From Flavipsychrobacter sp. (GTDB taxonomy: Bacteria > Bacteroidota > Bacteroidia > Chitinophagales > Chitinophagaceae): DNA of 64,000 bases. Positions 26,531-35,478 of this stretch are shown here, one piece after another. Positions within the stretch are counted from its first letter, which is position 1; every line of letters starts with the position of its first letter. The stretch covers positions 467,695 to 531,694 of the forward strand of contig JAFIGV010000019.1 in the NCBI GenBank assembly GCA_017849575.1, written 5' to 3'. Position numbers and translations under genes: made by a program. The notes beneath the pieces were generated by a model, which saw only the letters and a list, made by a program, of their open reading frames with translations, was not told the origin of the DNA and ran no database searches.

Positions 26531-28981
26531 ATGCCGCAACGCGTAATCATCCTTCTTGCTTCGCTGTTCTTTCCCTTTGTGCTGCAGGCACAGACTGCTG
26601 TTTTGTACGGCGTGGTCACCGACGAGCAGGGCAGGGGCGTAGAACTCGTAAACGTGGCGGTGCAGGGCACCAGCTTTGGTACCAGCACCAATCCCGATGG
26701 AAAGTATGAGCTGGAGATACCCGCCGGCAGCCGGCAGCTCGTAGTCTTTAGCAACGTGGGTTTCGACCTGCAGAAAAAATCAGTGAACCTGGCGGTAGGC
26801 GAACGCAGAGAGATGAATGTGCTGTTGAAGAAAAAAGCGAATGCGCTTACGGAGTTTGTGAAACGCGACGACCGCGTGCGATACGAAGCCGGCGCCATAC
26901 AGATACAGTCTAAAAAAGCGAATGAACTGCCAAGCACCATCGGGGGCATAGAAGGCCTGCTGAAAACATTTGTTGGGTCTAATAATGAGCTTACCTCCCA
27001 ATATACTGTGCGCGGGGGTAACTATGACGAGAATCTGGTGTATGTCAACGACTTCGAGATCTATCGCCCCTTTCTGGTAAGGTCCGGACAGCAGGAGGGC
27101 CTGAGCTTTATCAATGCAGACCTGGTTTCTAATGTCAACTTTTCAATAGGCGGCTTTCAGGCAAAGTATGGCGACAAAATGAGCAGTGTGCTCGACGTTA
27201 CCTACAAAAAGCCTAAGGAATTCAGCGGAGGAGTGATGCTCAGTCTGCTGGGCGCAAACGTTCATCTCGAAGGGGCTTCCAAAAACCAAAAGCTCACCTA
27301 TCTCATTGGCCTGCGGCAAAAAAGCAATCAGTACTTATTGCAGTCGCAGCCCACCAAGGGTGTGTACAATCCCTCCTTTACCGACATACAGGCATTAGTG
27401 AACTACCGGTTCAGCAAGCGCTGGGAGGTAGAACTGATTGGCAACTATGCGCGCAACCGTTTCAACTTTTTTCCCGAAGAACAGACCACCAGCTTTGGTG
27501 TTATCAATCAGGCCTATCAGCTCCGTGTTTTTTATCAGGGTTCTGAGATCGATCAGTTCGACTCGCGATTTGGAGGCATTTCCACCACTTACCATCCTTC
27601 GGAAAAGCTAAAGCTAAAATTGCTGGCTTCCGGCTTTCAGACCAATGAACGCGAGACCTACGACATCAGCGGAGAGTACCTGCTCGGAGAGCTGGAAACA
27701 GACCTTGGCAAAGACAATTTCGGTCAGATCAAAACTTACCTCGGCACGGGCCTCGTTCATACTTATGCCCGCAACTATCTGAAGGTAAACGTGGGCAATC
27801 TTGCACACCGGGGTTCGCTCGATGCTGGCAAGCATTTCATTAGCTGGGGCGCCGATGCCAATTTTACCAACATCGATGACAAGCTCAACGAATGGGAGCG
27901 CCGTGATTCTGCCGGATTCACACAGCCCTACTACAGCGATTCGGTTGTGATGAAAAGGGTGTATCGTTCGGCTTCCAGCTTTGACTATACCCGGCTCAGT
28001 GGCTTTCTGCAGGATAATTTTCGCTTCAACGATTCGCTCGATCTGACGGTGTCGGCGGGTGTTCGGGTGAATTACAATATGCTCAACAGCGAGCTCATCA
28101 TCAGCCCGCGTATTCAGCTTGCCTACAAGCCCAACTGGAAGCGTGATATAGTTTTCAAACTGGCCGGTGGTCTTTATGCGCAGCCGCCCTTCTACCGCGA
28201 AATGCGCGACCTCGACGGAAATGTGAACAAGGACCTTAAGGCCCAAAAATCTGCACACTATGTTTTTGGCGCCGACTATAACTTCAAAATGTATCGCCGG
28301 CCGTTCAAGCTTACCGGGGAGCTTTATTATAAAAAGCTCTGGGATATTGTGCCCTACGAGTACGATAATGTGCGTATCCGCTACTTTGGCAAAAACGATG
28401 CTGTGGGCTATGCCTACGGCGGCGAAGTGCGGCTCTATGGCGATCTGGTGAAAGATGCCACCTCCTGGGTGAGCGTGGGCATCATGAAAACGATGGAGGA
28501 TGTGACGGACGATAAGATTGTACTGAAAGATGCCGCCGGTGCTGATAGTGCTACGCTCTATCCCGGGTATGTGCCGCGCCCTACCGATCAGCGCTTTATG
28601 CTCGGTATGTATTTCGAGGATTATCTGCCCCGCAATAAAAATTTCAAAGCACACCTCAATCTGATGTATTCCACAGGTCTGCCTTTTGGTCCGCCCGATA
28701 AACAGCGCTATGGCGATACCCTGCGCCTGCCCGATTACAAGCGTGTGGATATAGGCTTTTCGGCTCTGCTGCTCGACGGAGCACGGCAAGACCGCCCTTA
28801 TCATAGTTTTTTCCGCAGTTTGCAATCTATCTGGATCAGCCTTGAAGTATTTAACCTGCTGGGTATTCAAAACACACTATCCTATTCGTGGATTCAGGAT
28901 CAGACCACCAACAAAGTGTATGCAGTGCCGAACCGGCTTACATCGCGGCTGCTGAATATAAAGATGGTGGTCAACTTTTAG
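26531..28981 (+). CDS. TonB-dependent outer-membrane receptor
   Basis: An 816-residue receptor. A signal peptide (residues 1-19, cleaved after QAQ) is followed by a carboxypeptidase-like regulatory domain (residues about 22-100, VLYGVVTDEQGRGVELVNVAV, in part). A TonB plug comes next (residues about 115-230, with GGNYDENLVYVNDFEIYRPF) and then a barrel rich in aromatic strand ends, terminating in ...MVVNF. No SusD-like partner follows, so it is more likely a metal, siderophore or small-molecule receptor than a Sus glycan system. The substrate is unknown. Confidence 0.92.
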   Translation: MPQRVIILLASLFFPFVLQAQTAVLYGVVTDEQGRGVELVNVAVQGTSFGTSTNPDGKYELEIPAGSRQLVVFSNVGFDLQKKSVNLAVGERREMNVLLKKKANALTEFVKRDDRVRYEAGAIQIQSKKANELPSTIGGIEGLLKTFVGSNNELTSQYTVRGGNYDENLVYVNDFEIYRPFLVRSGQQEGLSFINADLVSNVNFSIGGFQAKYGDKMSSVLDVTYKKPKEFSGGVMLSLLGANVHLEGASKNQKLTYLIGLRQKSNQYLLQSQPTKGVYNPSFTDIQALVNYRFSKRWEVELIGNYARNRFNFFPEEQTTSFGVINQAYQLRVFYQGSEIDQFDSRFGGISTTYHPSEKLKLKLLASGFQTNERETYDISGEYLLGELETDLGKDNFGQIKTYLGTGLVHTYARNYLKVNVGNLAHRGSLDAGKHFISWGADANFTNIDDKLNEWERRDSAGFTQPYYSDSVVMKRVYRSASSFDYTRLSGFLQDNFRFNDSLDLTVSAGVRVNYNMLNSELIISPRIQLAYKPNWKRDIVFKLAGGLYAQPPFYREMRDLDGNVNKDLKAQKSAHYVFGADYNFKMYRRPFKLTGELYYKKLWDIVPYEYDNVRIRYFGKNDAVGYAYGGEVRLYGDLVKDATSWVSVGIMKTMEDVTDDKIVLKDAAGADSATLYPGYVPRPTDQRFMLGMYFEDYLPRNKNFKAHLNLMYSTGLPFGPPDKQRYGDTLRLPDYKRVDIGFSALLLDGARQDRPYHSFFRSLQSIWISLEVFNLLGIQNTLSYSWIQDQTTNKVYAVPNRLTSRLLNIKMVVNF

Positions 28982-29053
28982 CAAGGAGCTGACTGCTGAA
29001 AGCCTTTGCTGGTGCGGCTTTCGATGCTGCTGTCAAAAAAATACTGCAAAAGG

Positions 29054-29084
29054 TTTGGCAAAAAACTGTGGATGCTTATCTTTG
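29054..29084 (+). promoter_or_regulatory. Consensus Bacteroidota promoter of tRNA-Lys
   Basis: TTTG at 29054-29057, exactly 19 bases, then TATCTTTG at 29077-29084. This is a full match to the TTTG-N19-TAnnTTTG housekeeping promoter, 27 bases before the tRNA. Confidence 0.85.
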
Positions 29085-29111
29085 CGTCCCGTTCGAGAGA
29101 ACAACAAGGTT

Positions 29112-29184
29112 GATCTCGTAGCTCAGTTGGTAGAGCAATACACTTTTAATGTATGGGTCTTGGGTTCGAGTCCCAACGGGATCA
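29112..29184 (+). tRNA. tRNA-Lys (anticodon TTT)
   Basis: A 73-base cloverleaf can be drawn by hand. Acceptor GATCTCG pairs with CGGGATC (one G-T pair), D-arm GCTC/GAGC, anticodon stem ATACA/TGTAT with loop CTTTTAA, so the anticodon is TTT at 29145-29147. The T-arm is TTGGG/CCCAA with TTCGAGT, and the discriminator base is A. CCA is not encoded. It is the likely integration site of the island that follows. Confidence 0.96.
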
Positions 29185-29189
29185 CAAAG

Positions 29190-29216
29190 CCTTCCGCCAC
29201 GCGGAAGGTTTTCTTT
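29190..29216 (+). terminator. Terminator of tRNA-Lys
   Basis: CCTTCCGC, loop CAC, GCGGAAGG, followed by a T-rich tract. The perfect 8-bp stem begins 5 bases after the tRNA. Confidence 0.85.
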
Positions 29217-29335
29217 TTCCGGAGGAGCGTTGAAAGCTTGCTTTTAAAAGCGAGGACGGGAAAAGAAAACTTCATTTGCAAAGCAAAGGAAGGCTTTGTA
29301 GCGTCAAAGCGAAGGGTCCGGCGCGACGAAGGAGC

Positions 29336-29352
29336 GCCAATCCCAATGGGAT
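29336..29352 (+). repeat. Partial copy of the tRNA-Lys 3' end (att-like)
   Basis: This stretch repeats the last part of the tRNA and its flank (TCCCAAYGGGATCACA, one mismatch, where the tRNA has C and this copy T). A second hairpin, AAAGCC/GGCTTT with trailing T, follows at 29364-29386, as it does after the true tRNA. Such a 3'-end duplicate is what integration at a tRNA gene leaves behind. The 150 bases between the two copies hold no gene. Confidence 0.6.
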
Positions 29353-29417
29353 CACAGAATGTGAAAGCCCCCTCAGAGTGGCTTTTGTGTTTTATCTTCT
29401 TGTTACTATCGAACAGC

Positions 29418-32400
29418 CTATAATAACCCACGCAGGTGAGCAATGATAGACAGTATGAATATAACAAACGCAACGATAGCACCGATCAACCATTCCTTAT
29501 TGCTCGTCAGCCATGTTGGACTACGTTTAACGATTGCAGTTTCAACTGGCGTGGTTAGACGCTCATATGCTTCTATCGCAGCCGCCACACTTATTTCCTG
29601 ATTTTGTCTTTTGTAGAAATCCTGTGAAATGCGCTCTCGATGGAATTCTATGTGCCGCGCAAATGCTGCACTAGAAAAACTGCTGTACATGGCGGACAAC
29701 GCCTCTGTAATTGCTTTTAGGTTGCTAACGTTCTTCATTGCAACAGCATAGAGAATGGCATATACCGCATCTTCTATTGAGTCGGGAAAACGCAGTGTTT
29801 CGTGTAGGTTGTTGACGTACGTAAACTTCAATACTTCCATCAATATTGGCACAATTTCGGCGATGGGCATGTCAGGTGCATGTTGGATAATTACATCCTG
29901 ATTATGTTCAAAAGGTGTGATGCTTTTCGCTAGTATGAAGTTCCGCCAGTACTGCAATGCCCGAATCTCCCCAAGCTGCATTAGCAACCTGCACGCATGA
30001 ATTCTGTTCACGTCCGGCTGTTCAGGTGTGGAAAGAACTCCTAATAAAATTGGCCTTGCCAATTCTGGAGCGCTGTCTTTTGCTTTCTCAATCAGATGCC
30101 AATTCCAGGATGCATAGTGCTCTACGTTTGTGGGAATTGCAAGGTGCTCTTCAAAATCTTGCACTTTACCGCCTAAATCAAAATAATAGTCCGTTAGCCG
30201 TGCACGGCCAATCGAAGTCAAATATTGATTAGTGATGATAGTTTGGTAAAGCTTAGGAACGCATTCTGCATAATGCAGATGATGGCAAATAGACAAGTGA
30301 ACTTCAAGCACGTCCGTGGGCAAATCCTGTTCAATATTCTTCAGAACAGTTTCTTTCAGTAGGTCTTTGTCACGAACTTTTTCAACAATCAATCTTGCCA
30401 AACCATTCTCCTCCTGTTGGACGTCACCACTGAAAATTGAAGGCAACATTTTCAGCAGCAGTTCATCATCAGCATTCATGGCCAGCAAAACGAACAGATT
30501 GTTGTTGAATTGTACGTCTTCCCGAAACCTGACTGAGCCTACCCCATTTTGTTGAACAGCTTTGGTGTAATCTGTTTTCTGTATGAATGATAGACACCAA
30601 GCCTTTGCAAAATCAACTAGTTTGGAATTAATTGTTTGAAGATTCCGACCATCTTTCAATAGCTCTTCAATGCGTTTGACTTTAAACCATTCCCATTGTA
30701 AATCATTTCGCAGATTCCCCAACAATTCTTCCTTGTCTTTAGGCACTTCGTTTGCGTGGTGATGAAGCGTCTGCAGAACGAGGGACGACTGAAATGGCAG
30801 CAGTTCTCGATTTTCATGGGGCCATAAATCCTGATTAGTAATGTTGGTCTTACCAATTGTACTAAATATCCGATCTGCTTCAGCAAAAAATTCTTCTCTA
30901 TCCAACAGCATTTGCTGGTTCTTTTCCACATATGCCTGCCGCAGTTTCGCATAGTCAACGTGCAGGTCGGGAATGGCGAATTTCTCGCCATAATCTTTTT
31001 CTAATGCCTCTTGAAACGCCAAAAGCAAATCTCGGCTTTCATAGCTCAATCTGTTTCTGAATTGTCCCATGTGCAAATCCGAAATCCTACCTGCCTTGTA
31101 TTCATCTAACAGGTACTGACAACCCTGTTCATCGATCAGCAGCATTAGGTTTCTCTCGTGCCTATCGTACCTGTACATCTTTTGGAAAATGGGGAAGATG
31201 CCAGATGTCGTAGCAAAGAATTCCTTAAAAGACTTTGAATACCCTTGGTCAAAGGACAACCGGGTGTCTTTCGCAAATATTCGGTATACCAGTGGTAGAA
31301 TGGAACCATCAGATTTGAATGCTTCACTTGCATTAACAAGAAGCTTTTCAGTATCTGAATGATTCAAACGCGCTTTTCGAGATAAATCGTACTCCGAAAA
31401 AAAGTAAGAGTCCACTACTGCAATGCGCAAAGCCTTTTTGATGTTAACTGTTTGCCTAAACTGTGTAATGATCGATTGCAGCAGTTCATTCGGGCCATAG
31501 TTGGAAACTTTTTTCTGCCCTTCGGCGTACACCGTTCTACTTGCCAGAATAAAGTCACAGTAATCTTCGGTAAGATTTGCATGACTCAGATAGCTGACGA
31601 TAGCACTCCTAGTCTGAAAGTCCTCAAAGTCAATTCCACTATTCAGAATACTTTCAGCTATTTCTTTATCAAAAAACTTAAGTTCAATAAGTGCGTGAAT
31701 GCAACTAGCTGCAAACTGGCTAAAGCCAGTGCGTGTAGGTATGGCTTTTAATATTATATCAATAAGGCGCTTTCTATAAATATAAGGTGATCCACATGCC
31801 GACAATAGAGAGATGATATCGTAAGCAAGCCAATTACTTGTGCTTCTGTAAAAAAGCTTTTGCTCTAAGTAATCAATGACTAGCGTGTCAATATCAACAA
31901 AATCAGCCAGCTCATCTACGGAAAAGTTTGATGAGCTATAAAGTGATAAATCCCGATTGCCGTAGTAGTCAAGAATGCGCTTTAGAATTTCAAATCTGGT
32001 CGCTTTCAATATTCGGTCTTTTTCAAACCGCACAAGCAACTCCGGCTGTGAATTATTGAGCCAAAGGAAGAGCGCTTCAAATAGTGTTTCGTTTGCCGCA
32101 GAAAATAGAAACGAAATGGTATTGTGGAACCACGGCTGCAGCTTATCGGGCGTATGCTCAAAGCTTACTAACTCCTTTACGCGACTAAAAGGCACCTTCT
32201 GGAAAGCAGAAGCACACAGGTATTCCTGAAGGTTTTTGTGTTCAAAAGTCCAAACCTCTTCTGCTGCTTCTCGTGTAAATAGAAAGAGGCTTTGAAAACT
32301 TCTCCTACTAGCCACATCCGGTATTATGGTTTCTAGTTCATCTGCGTTCAAACCACTTTTGCCTCTCAAAGTCATGCAGAAGGCCACTTTCTCTGCCGTA

Positions 32401-33737
32401 GTCCGGAAAGCATCTTTGCTTAGTTCAATTTTATATTTGTGCTTGTCCGCTTCAAAACCTTCAAACAGGATTCGCTCAAATAAGGCTGCCTTATGCTCTG
32501 GAAAAGGCGCTGTCTTATCCTTATAGAAACGGACTAGGCGTGTCAGGTAATAAGGATTACCGACATACTCGCTGAAACGCGCGGAGTCCAACCTCTGACG
32601 AAATTGAAGTTCTTCGCCGGGGAGATGTTTTGCGATATACTCAGAAATGTCCGTGTCGGTAAACTCGTTCAGAACATAGACCTTAAAGCCACGAAGCGGC
32701 GGGTACTCCAAGTCGTAGAAGTTGAATCGGCTTGATACGAAAACGTTTACTGCCGGATTGCTTTCAACGAAAAGGTTGAGATAATTGGCAAAAGTCTGGA
32801 CGTGGGTACTCTTTATATCATCCAAGCCGTCCAAGACGAGCAGTAATGTTTCTATAGGGATATTCTGCCAATCCGGTTGTAGTTGGGATAACAAAGTTTC
32901 AATGGACTGACCCTCATAGTCGGTCAGATACGTCCTTATGGGAAAAAGAAGCTCTTTCGCGTCCGCGTAATGTGCTGCCAGCTCGTCAGCTTCCCATGTT
33001 TTGCCAAAGCCCGCCGTACTCAACATCACTAACCTTTTGCTGTCCGCTTCTAATGACGGCGCAAATAGTTCAGGAAGCGTTTTGCGCTTCTCGCCAGTCC
33101 AGAAAAACTGAAGTTGTCGTTCCTTTAAATCTCCTTGTGCTGTGAGTGTACGTGAAATGTAATTTGGGTTGTGACTGTATGAACGCTTACGTGCCACCTG
33201 ATACTTGGCTATCCATTCAGAAAAAGCTTGACCATAAAATGCCGAGGCAATCTCCCCCCCGAAATACCTGGCGATGAGTTGTGGACGCGGTCTGACACGC
33301 AACTCAGCTTCCAACCCTGACTTGTCCCAAAGAACAAAATCAACCCCTACTGATTTCAGTTTTGCGCGAACTTGTTCAATAGCTTGCTCAGCCTTTTCGG
33401 TCTTAAAATCAAAGCTCGTGCATAAGATGAATTCACCCGTGCTTGTGGCAAAGCTTCCTGCTAGGAATGTATCAACGATTTCATGCAACGCCTTTGGGTT
33501 TATGTATTGCTCCAGCTTGCATTGTGCCACTGACCGTTTTGATGCATCATAGGGAATGGCATAGATGTCAATCCCTTCCTGAGCGTTCCCTTGCTTTAGA
33601 AAATCCCTTGCATCTGCGAAACGTGCATCTGACTTCAGAATGTCAGTACATAGAAGCTGAAATTCTTCCCAGCTTAATTGCTCCTTAAAGGGAAGTGTGT
33701 GCGCTAATATATCTGCTACAAAAATGCGATTAGTCAT
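29418..33737 (-). CDS. Mrr-like nuclease/NACHT NTPase/C-terminal membrane helix protein, putative anti-phage defence
   Basis: A 1,439-residue protein. Residues about 15-150 look like an Mrr/PD-(D/E)XK nuclease: WEEFQLLC, then EGIDIYA (Asp57), then AQCK (Gln72, Lys74). A STAND/NACHT NTPase follows: Walker A STAGFGKT (residues 240-247), Walker B LLLVLDGLDD (residues 298-307) and the sensor-like VFVSSRF (near 333-339). From about residue 480 a long helical region without recognised repeats would be the sensor. The last 24 residues form one hydrophobic membrane helix followed by HLRGLL. Nuclease-NACHT proteins (Avs, bNACHT types) detect phage proteins and degrade DNA; the membrane tail is unusual for them. 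It stands alone next to a tRNA and is A+T-richer than the flanks. Confidence 0.82.
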   Translation of the reverse strand: MTNRIFVADILAHTLPFKEQLSWEEFQLLCTDILKSDARFADARDFLKQGNAQEGIDIYAIPYDASKRSVAQCKLEQYINPKALHEIVDTFLAGSFATSTGEFILCTSFDFKTEKAEQAIEQVRAKLKSVGVDFVLWDKSGLEAELRVRPRPQLIARYFGGEIASAFYGQAFSEWIAKYQVARKRSYSHNPNYISRTLTAQGDLKERQLQFFWTGEKRKTLPELFAPSLEADSKRLVMLSTAGFGKTWEADELAAHYADAKELLFPIRTYLTDYEGQSIETLLSQLQPDWQNIPIETLLLVLDGLDDIKSTHVQTFANYLNLFVESNPAVNVFVSSRFNFYDLEYPPLRGFKVYVLNEFTDTDISEYIAKHLPGEELQFRQRLDSARFSEYVGNPYYLTRLVRFYKDKTAPFPEHKAALFERILFEGFEADKHKYKIELSKDAFRTTAEKVAFCMTLRGKSGLNADELETIIPDVASRRSFQSLFLFTREAAEEVWTFEHKNLQEYLCASAFQKVPFSRVKELVSFEHTPDKLQPWFHNTISFLFSAANETLFEALFLWLNNSQPELLVRFEKDRILKATRFEILKRILDYYGNRDLSLYSSSNFSVDELADFVDIDTLVIDYLEQKLFYRSTSNWLAYDIISLLSACGSPYIYRKRLIDIILKAIPTRTGFSQFAASCIHALIELKFFDKEIAESILNSGIDFEDFQTRSAIVSYLSHANLTEDYCDFILASRTVYAEGQKKVSNYGPNELLQSIITQFRQTVNIKKALRIAVVDSYFFSEYDLSRKARLNHSDTEKLLVNASEAFKSDGSILPLVYRIFAKDTRLSFDQGYSKSFKEFFATTSGIFPIFQKMYRYDRHERNLMLLIDEQGCQYLLDEYKAGRISDLHMGQFRNRLSYESRDLLLAFQEALEKDYGEKFAIPDLHVDYAKLRQAYVEKNQQMLLDREEFFAEADRIFSTIGKTNITNQDLWPHENRELLPFQSSLVLQTLHHHANEVPKDKEELLGNLRNDLQWEWFKVKRIEELLKDGRNLQTINSKLVDFAKAWCLSFIQKTDYTKAVQQNGVGSVRFREDVQFNNNLFVLLAMNADDELLLKMLPSIFSGDVQQEENGLARLIVEKVRDKDLLKETVLKNIEQDLPTDVLEVHLSICHHLHYAECVPKLYQTIITNQYLTSIGRARLTDYYFDLGGKVQDFEEHLAIPTNVEHYASWNWHLIEKAKDSAPELARPILLGVLSTPEQPDVNRIHACRLLMQLGEIRALQYWRNFILAKSITPFEHNQDVIIQHAPDMPIAEIVPILMEVLKFTYVNNLHETLRFPDSIEDAVYAILYAVAMKNVSNLKAITEALSAMYSSFSSAAFARHIEFHRERISQDFYKRQNQEISVAAAIEAYERLTTPVETAIVKRSPTWLTSNKEWLIGAIVAFVIFILSIIAHLRGLL

Positions 33738-34161
33738 TTGATAGCATTAAGTTCCGCAATCGCTATCAATATATTCATAAGTTCACGTTATAAAATATGC
33801 TATTTTCAACTATTTTATTACTTTTTGTACAGTTCTCAATTGCACCTTGAATCTATACTTCATTTAACTTTTTCCGGCACTGGTTTAAGTCTTGCGCAGC
33901 AGACTTAAACCCAAAATAAAAGCAGGTCTTTTGACTGGCGAGCAGATTGGCAGGCTGGCTGGTCCGATTCTCATGCTTCCAACAAGGTTTGCGTTACAAA
34001 CTACGGCGAACCCGGGATGTTTGAAAGGTGCAAGTTTACCATGCGAATAGGATAGCCCAAAAATTATCTTTTTGCGTGCGCAATGATGTGAGAAAAATCT
34101 TTTGTTTGCAGCATTTGAAATCTAAATTTCATTTTATTTGTTTTGTAGTAAACCGAATAAA
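33738..34161. other. 424-base gap with inverted-repeat copy A
   Basis: Divergent spacer between the NACHT protein gene and the DUF4468-like lipoprotein gene. It contains the 52-bp palindromic repeat at 33878-33929 and, around 33999-34020, another small dyad-like stretch (GTTTGCGTTACAAAC). No gene was seen. Confidence 0.5.
33878..33929 (+). repeat. 52-bp inverted repeat, copy A, with internal palindrome
   Basis: This copy matches the reverse complement of 37164-37215 at 50 of 52 positions. Inside it, GTTTAAGTCT and AGACTTAAAC form a 10-bp stem around TGCGCAGC. Similarity continues more weakly for about 17 bases beyond 33929. The copies point at each other across 3.2 kb containing the lipoprotein and hipBA genes. 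Confidence 0.88.
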
Positions 34162-34701
34162 ATGAGATACCTGTTAGCTCTTTTACTATTTGCGTCGTGC
34201 GCTCCGAAAATCAACTATAACACTACATTTTCCACTCCGTTTGAATTTACGTTAGTTGATACAGTAGTTGCGTCAAAAAATACACTATACTCAAGGGCTA
34301 TAAGTTGGTCGGCTAAAACATTTATTAGCTCTCAAGCGGTTATTGATGTACAAGACAAAGAAGAAGGAAAGATTATTTGTAAACCAGTAATAGATATAAG
34401 TGGTAAATTCTTTCCGCAAGGAGGTGACATCAACTCTAAGCAGAGCTACGTTAGGTACATGATTACTATTGAGGTTAAGGAAAACAAATACCGTTGCAAA
34501 CTGTCCGATTTTTATCATTATGGGTCTTATAATTCATTTGGTTTTTTGAATGCAGAGAAACCAAATGTGAACAAAAACGCACCATCATCTTATGCAGAAT
34601 ATAGGAGATTCTATTTGATCAAAGAGTATGTCCAGAATGATGCATTAAAGACGATTCAGTCATTAAAAGATGCTATGCGTACCAAAGAAAATGACTTTTA
34701 G
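34162..34701 (+). CDS. DUF4468-like lipoprotein
   Basis: A 179-residue lipoprotein starting at the ATG at 34162 (hydrophobic stretch LLALLLFASC, lipidated Cys near residue 13). An upstream alternative at 34138 adds eight residues. The mature part has mixed beta and alpha sequence with a central VRYMITIEVKENKYRCKLSDF, resembling the DUF4468 (TBP-like fold) family seen in Bacteroidota lipoproteins. It is strongly A+T-rich compared with the chromosome around it and lies inside the inverted-repeat-bounded segment. Function unknown. Confidence 0.65.
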   Translation: MRYLLALLLFASCAPKINYNTTFSTPFEFTLVDTVVASKNTLYSRAISWSAKTFISSQAVIDVQDKEEGKIICKPVIDISGKFFPQGGDINSKQSYVRYMITIEVKENKYRCKLSDFYHYGSYNSFGFLNAEKPNVNKNAPSSYAEYRRFYLIKEYVQNDALKTIQSLKDAMRTKENDF

Positions 34702-35121
34702 TGTTAAATTGAAGTAGCAAAGCCCCAGTTCTCCACAGTTTCCAGACCACGTCGCCGCCGCAATTGTTCTCCGAACAGTACTGCCGTTTTACCCTTGTGC
34801 CAGTGATAAGCGCTGCTTTACACAAATCTTCCGCAGCATCTACCTAACCCGCTCCCACTGGGCTTTCATGAATGTACTTCGATTTTTCCCAAAAAAATTC
34901 ATTACTTCTGATCTCCAGCGCAATAGTGTGATATTGGCTTTTACGGCCCCAGTATTTTCATATTGTCGCCAACTAAGGTAAAATTATTTAATGATGCTTA
35001 TGCGCAACGTTATGCGCTGTTTTGCTCATTAATGCTGTTTTTGCGCAACATCTTGGAAGTGATAATTAGATTTCTTAAATTTGTTGGTTAGACACAACAT
35101 TAAATTCGATAAAATAGTTTA
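34702..35121. other. 420-base gap: possible decayed coding remnant and hipBA control region
   Basis: On the minus strand, bases near 34703-34805 read as a protein-like C-terminus (WHKGKTAVLFGEQLRRRRGL, in part) that is cut by an in-frame stop a few codons upstream, so it may be the decayed end of a gene. The right half holds the hipBA operator-like repeats listed separately. Confidence 0.35.
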
Positions 35122-35139
35122 ATGACGGTTATGAGCAAC
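34979..35139 (+). promoter_or_regulatory. hipBA operator candidate: direct repeats and dyad
   Basis: A 30-base direct repeat, 25 of 30 identical, occurs at 34979-35008 and 35110-35139; the second copy spans the hipB start codon. Between them, GCGCA (35002-35006) and TGCGC (35013-35017) form a dyad, and TGCGCAAC recurs at 35042-35049. Repeated operators overlapping the promoter are the way HipB-type antitoxins repress their own operon. Assignment is inference. Confidence 0.5.
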
Positions 35140-35478
35140 AGAAATTGGTACAGTCTAAGTGATACTGCAATTATTCAGGAACTCGGCAAATATCTGAAGA
35201 GCGAGCGAATGCAAAGGAATTGGACACAGGGGCAACTGGCAGAAAGAACCGGCCTGGATAGGTCCACTATCAGCCAGATTGAGAACGGCAGGATTGCAAC
35301 ACTAATGACTTTTGTACAACTGCTGCGCGCCTTGGAAAAGCTGGACATCTTAAATGAATTCCAGGTCAAGAGGCAAGTAAGCCCGTTGCAAATGCTAAAA
35401 ATGGAACAGGCCCAACGCAAAAGGATTAGAAATAAGAACACTCCTAATAATAACAATAAAGACCAATCATCATGGTAA
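35122..35478 (+). CDS. hipB: HipB-type antitoxin, XRE-family repressor
   Basis: A 118-residue protein with an XRE helix-turn-helix (about residues 20-75: NWTQGQLAERTGLDRSTISQ, in part; then RIATLMTFVQLLRALEKLD). The C-terminal 30 residues are basic and then Asn-rich (NTPNNNNKDQ), probably disordered, as in other HipB proteins whose tail inserts into HipA. A second ATG at 35131 is a possible start. Its stop overlaps the hipA start (ATGGTAA), so translation is coupled. Confidence 0.92.
   Translation: MTVMSNRNWYSLSDTAIIQELGKYLKSERMQRNWTQGQLAERTGLDRSTISQIENGRIATLMTFVQLLRALEKLDILNEFQVKRQVSPLQMLKMEQAQRKRIRNKNTPNNNNKDQSSW

Noticed and set aside
27614..28870. Long open frame (418 codons) on the minus strand inside the TonB receptor gene
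   Set aside because: It lies fully antisense to a receptor with a clear family match; its composition (many His, Ile, Val, Ala) is the mirror of the barrel's codon pattern. There are no protein motifs.
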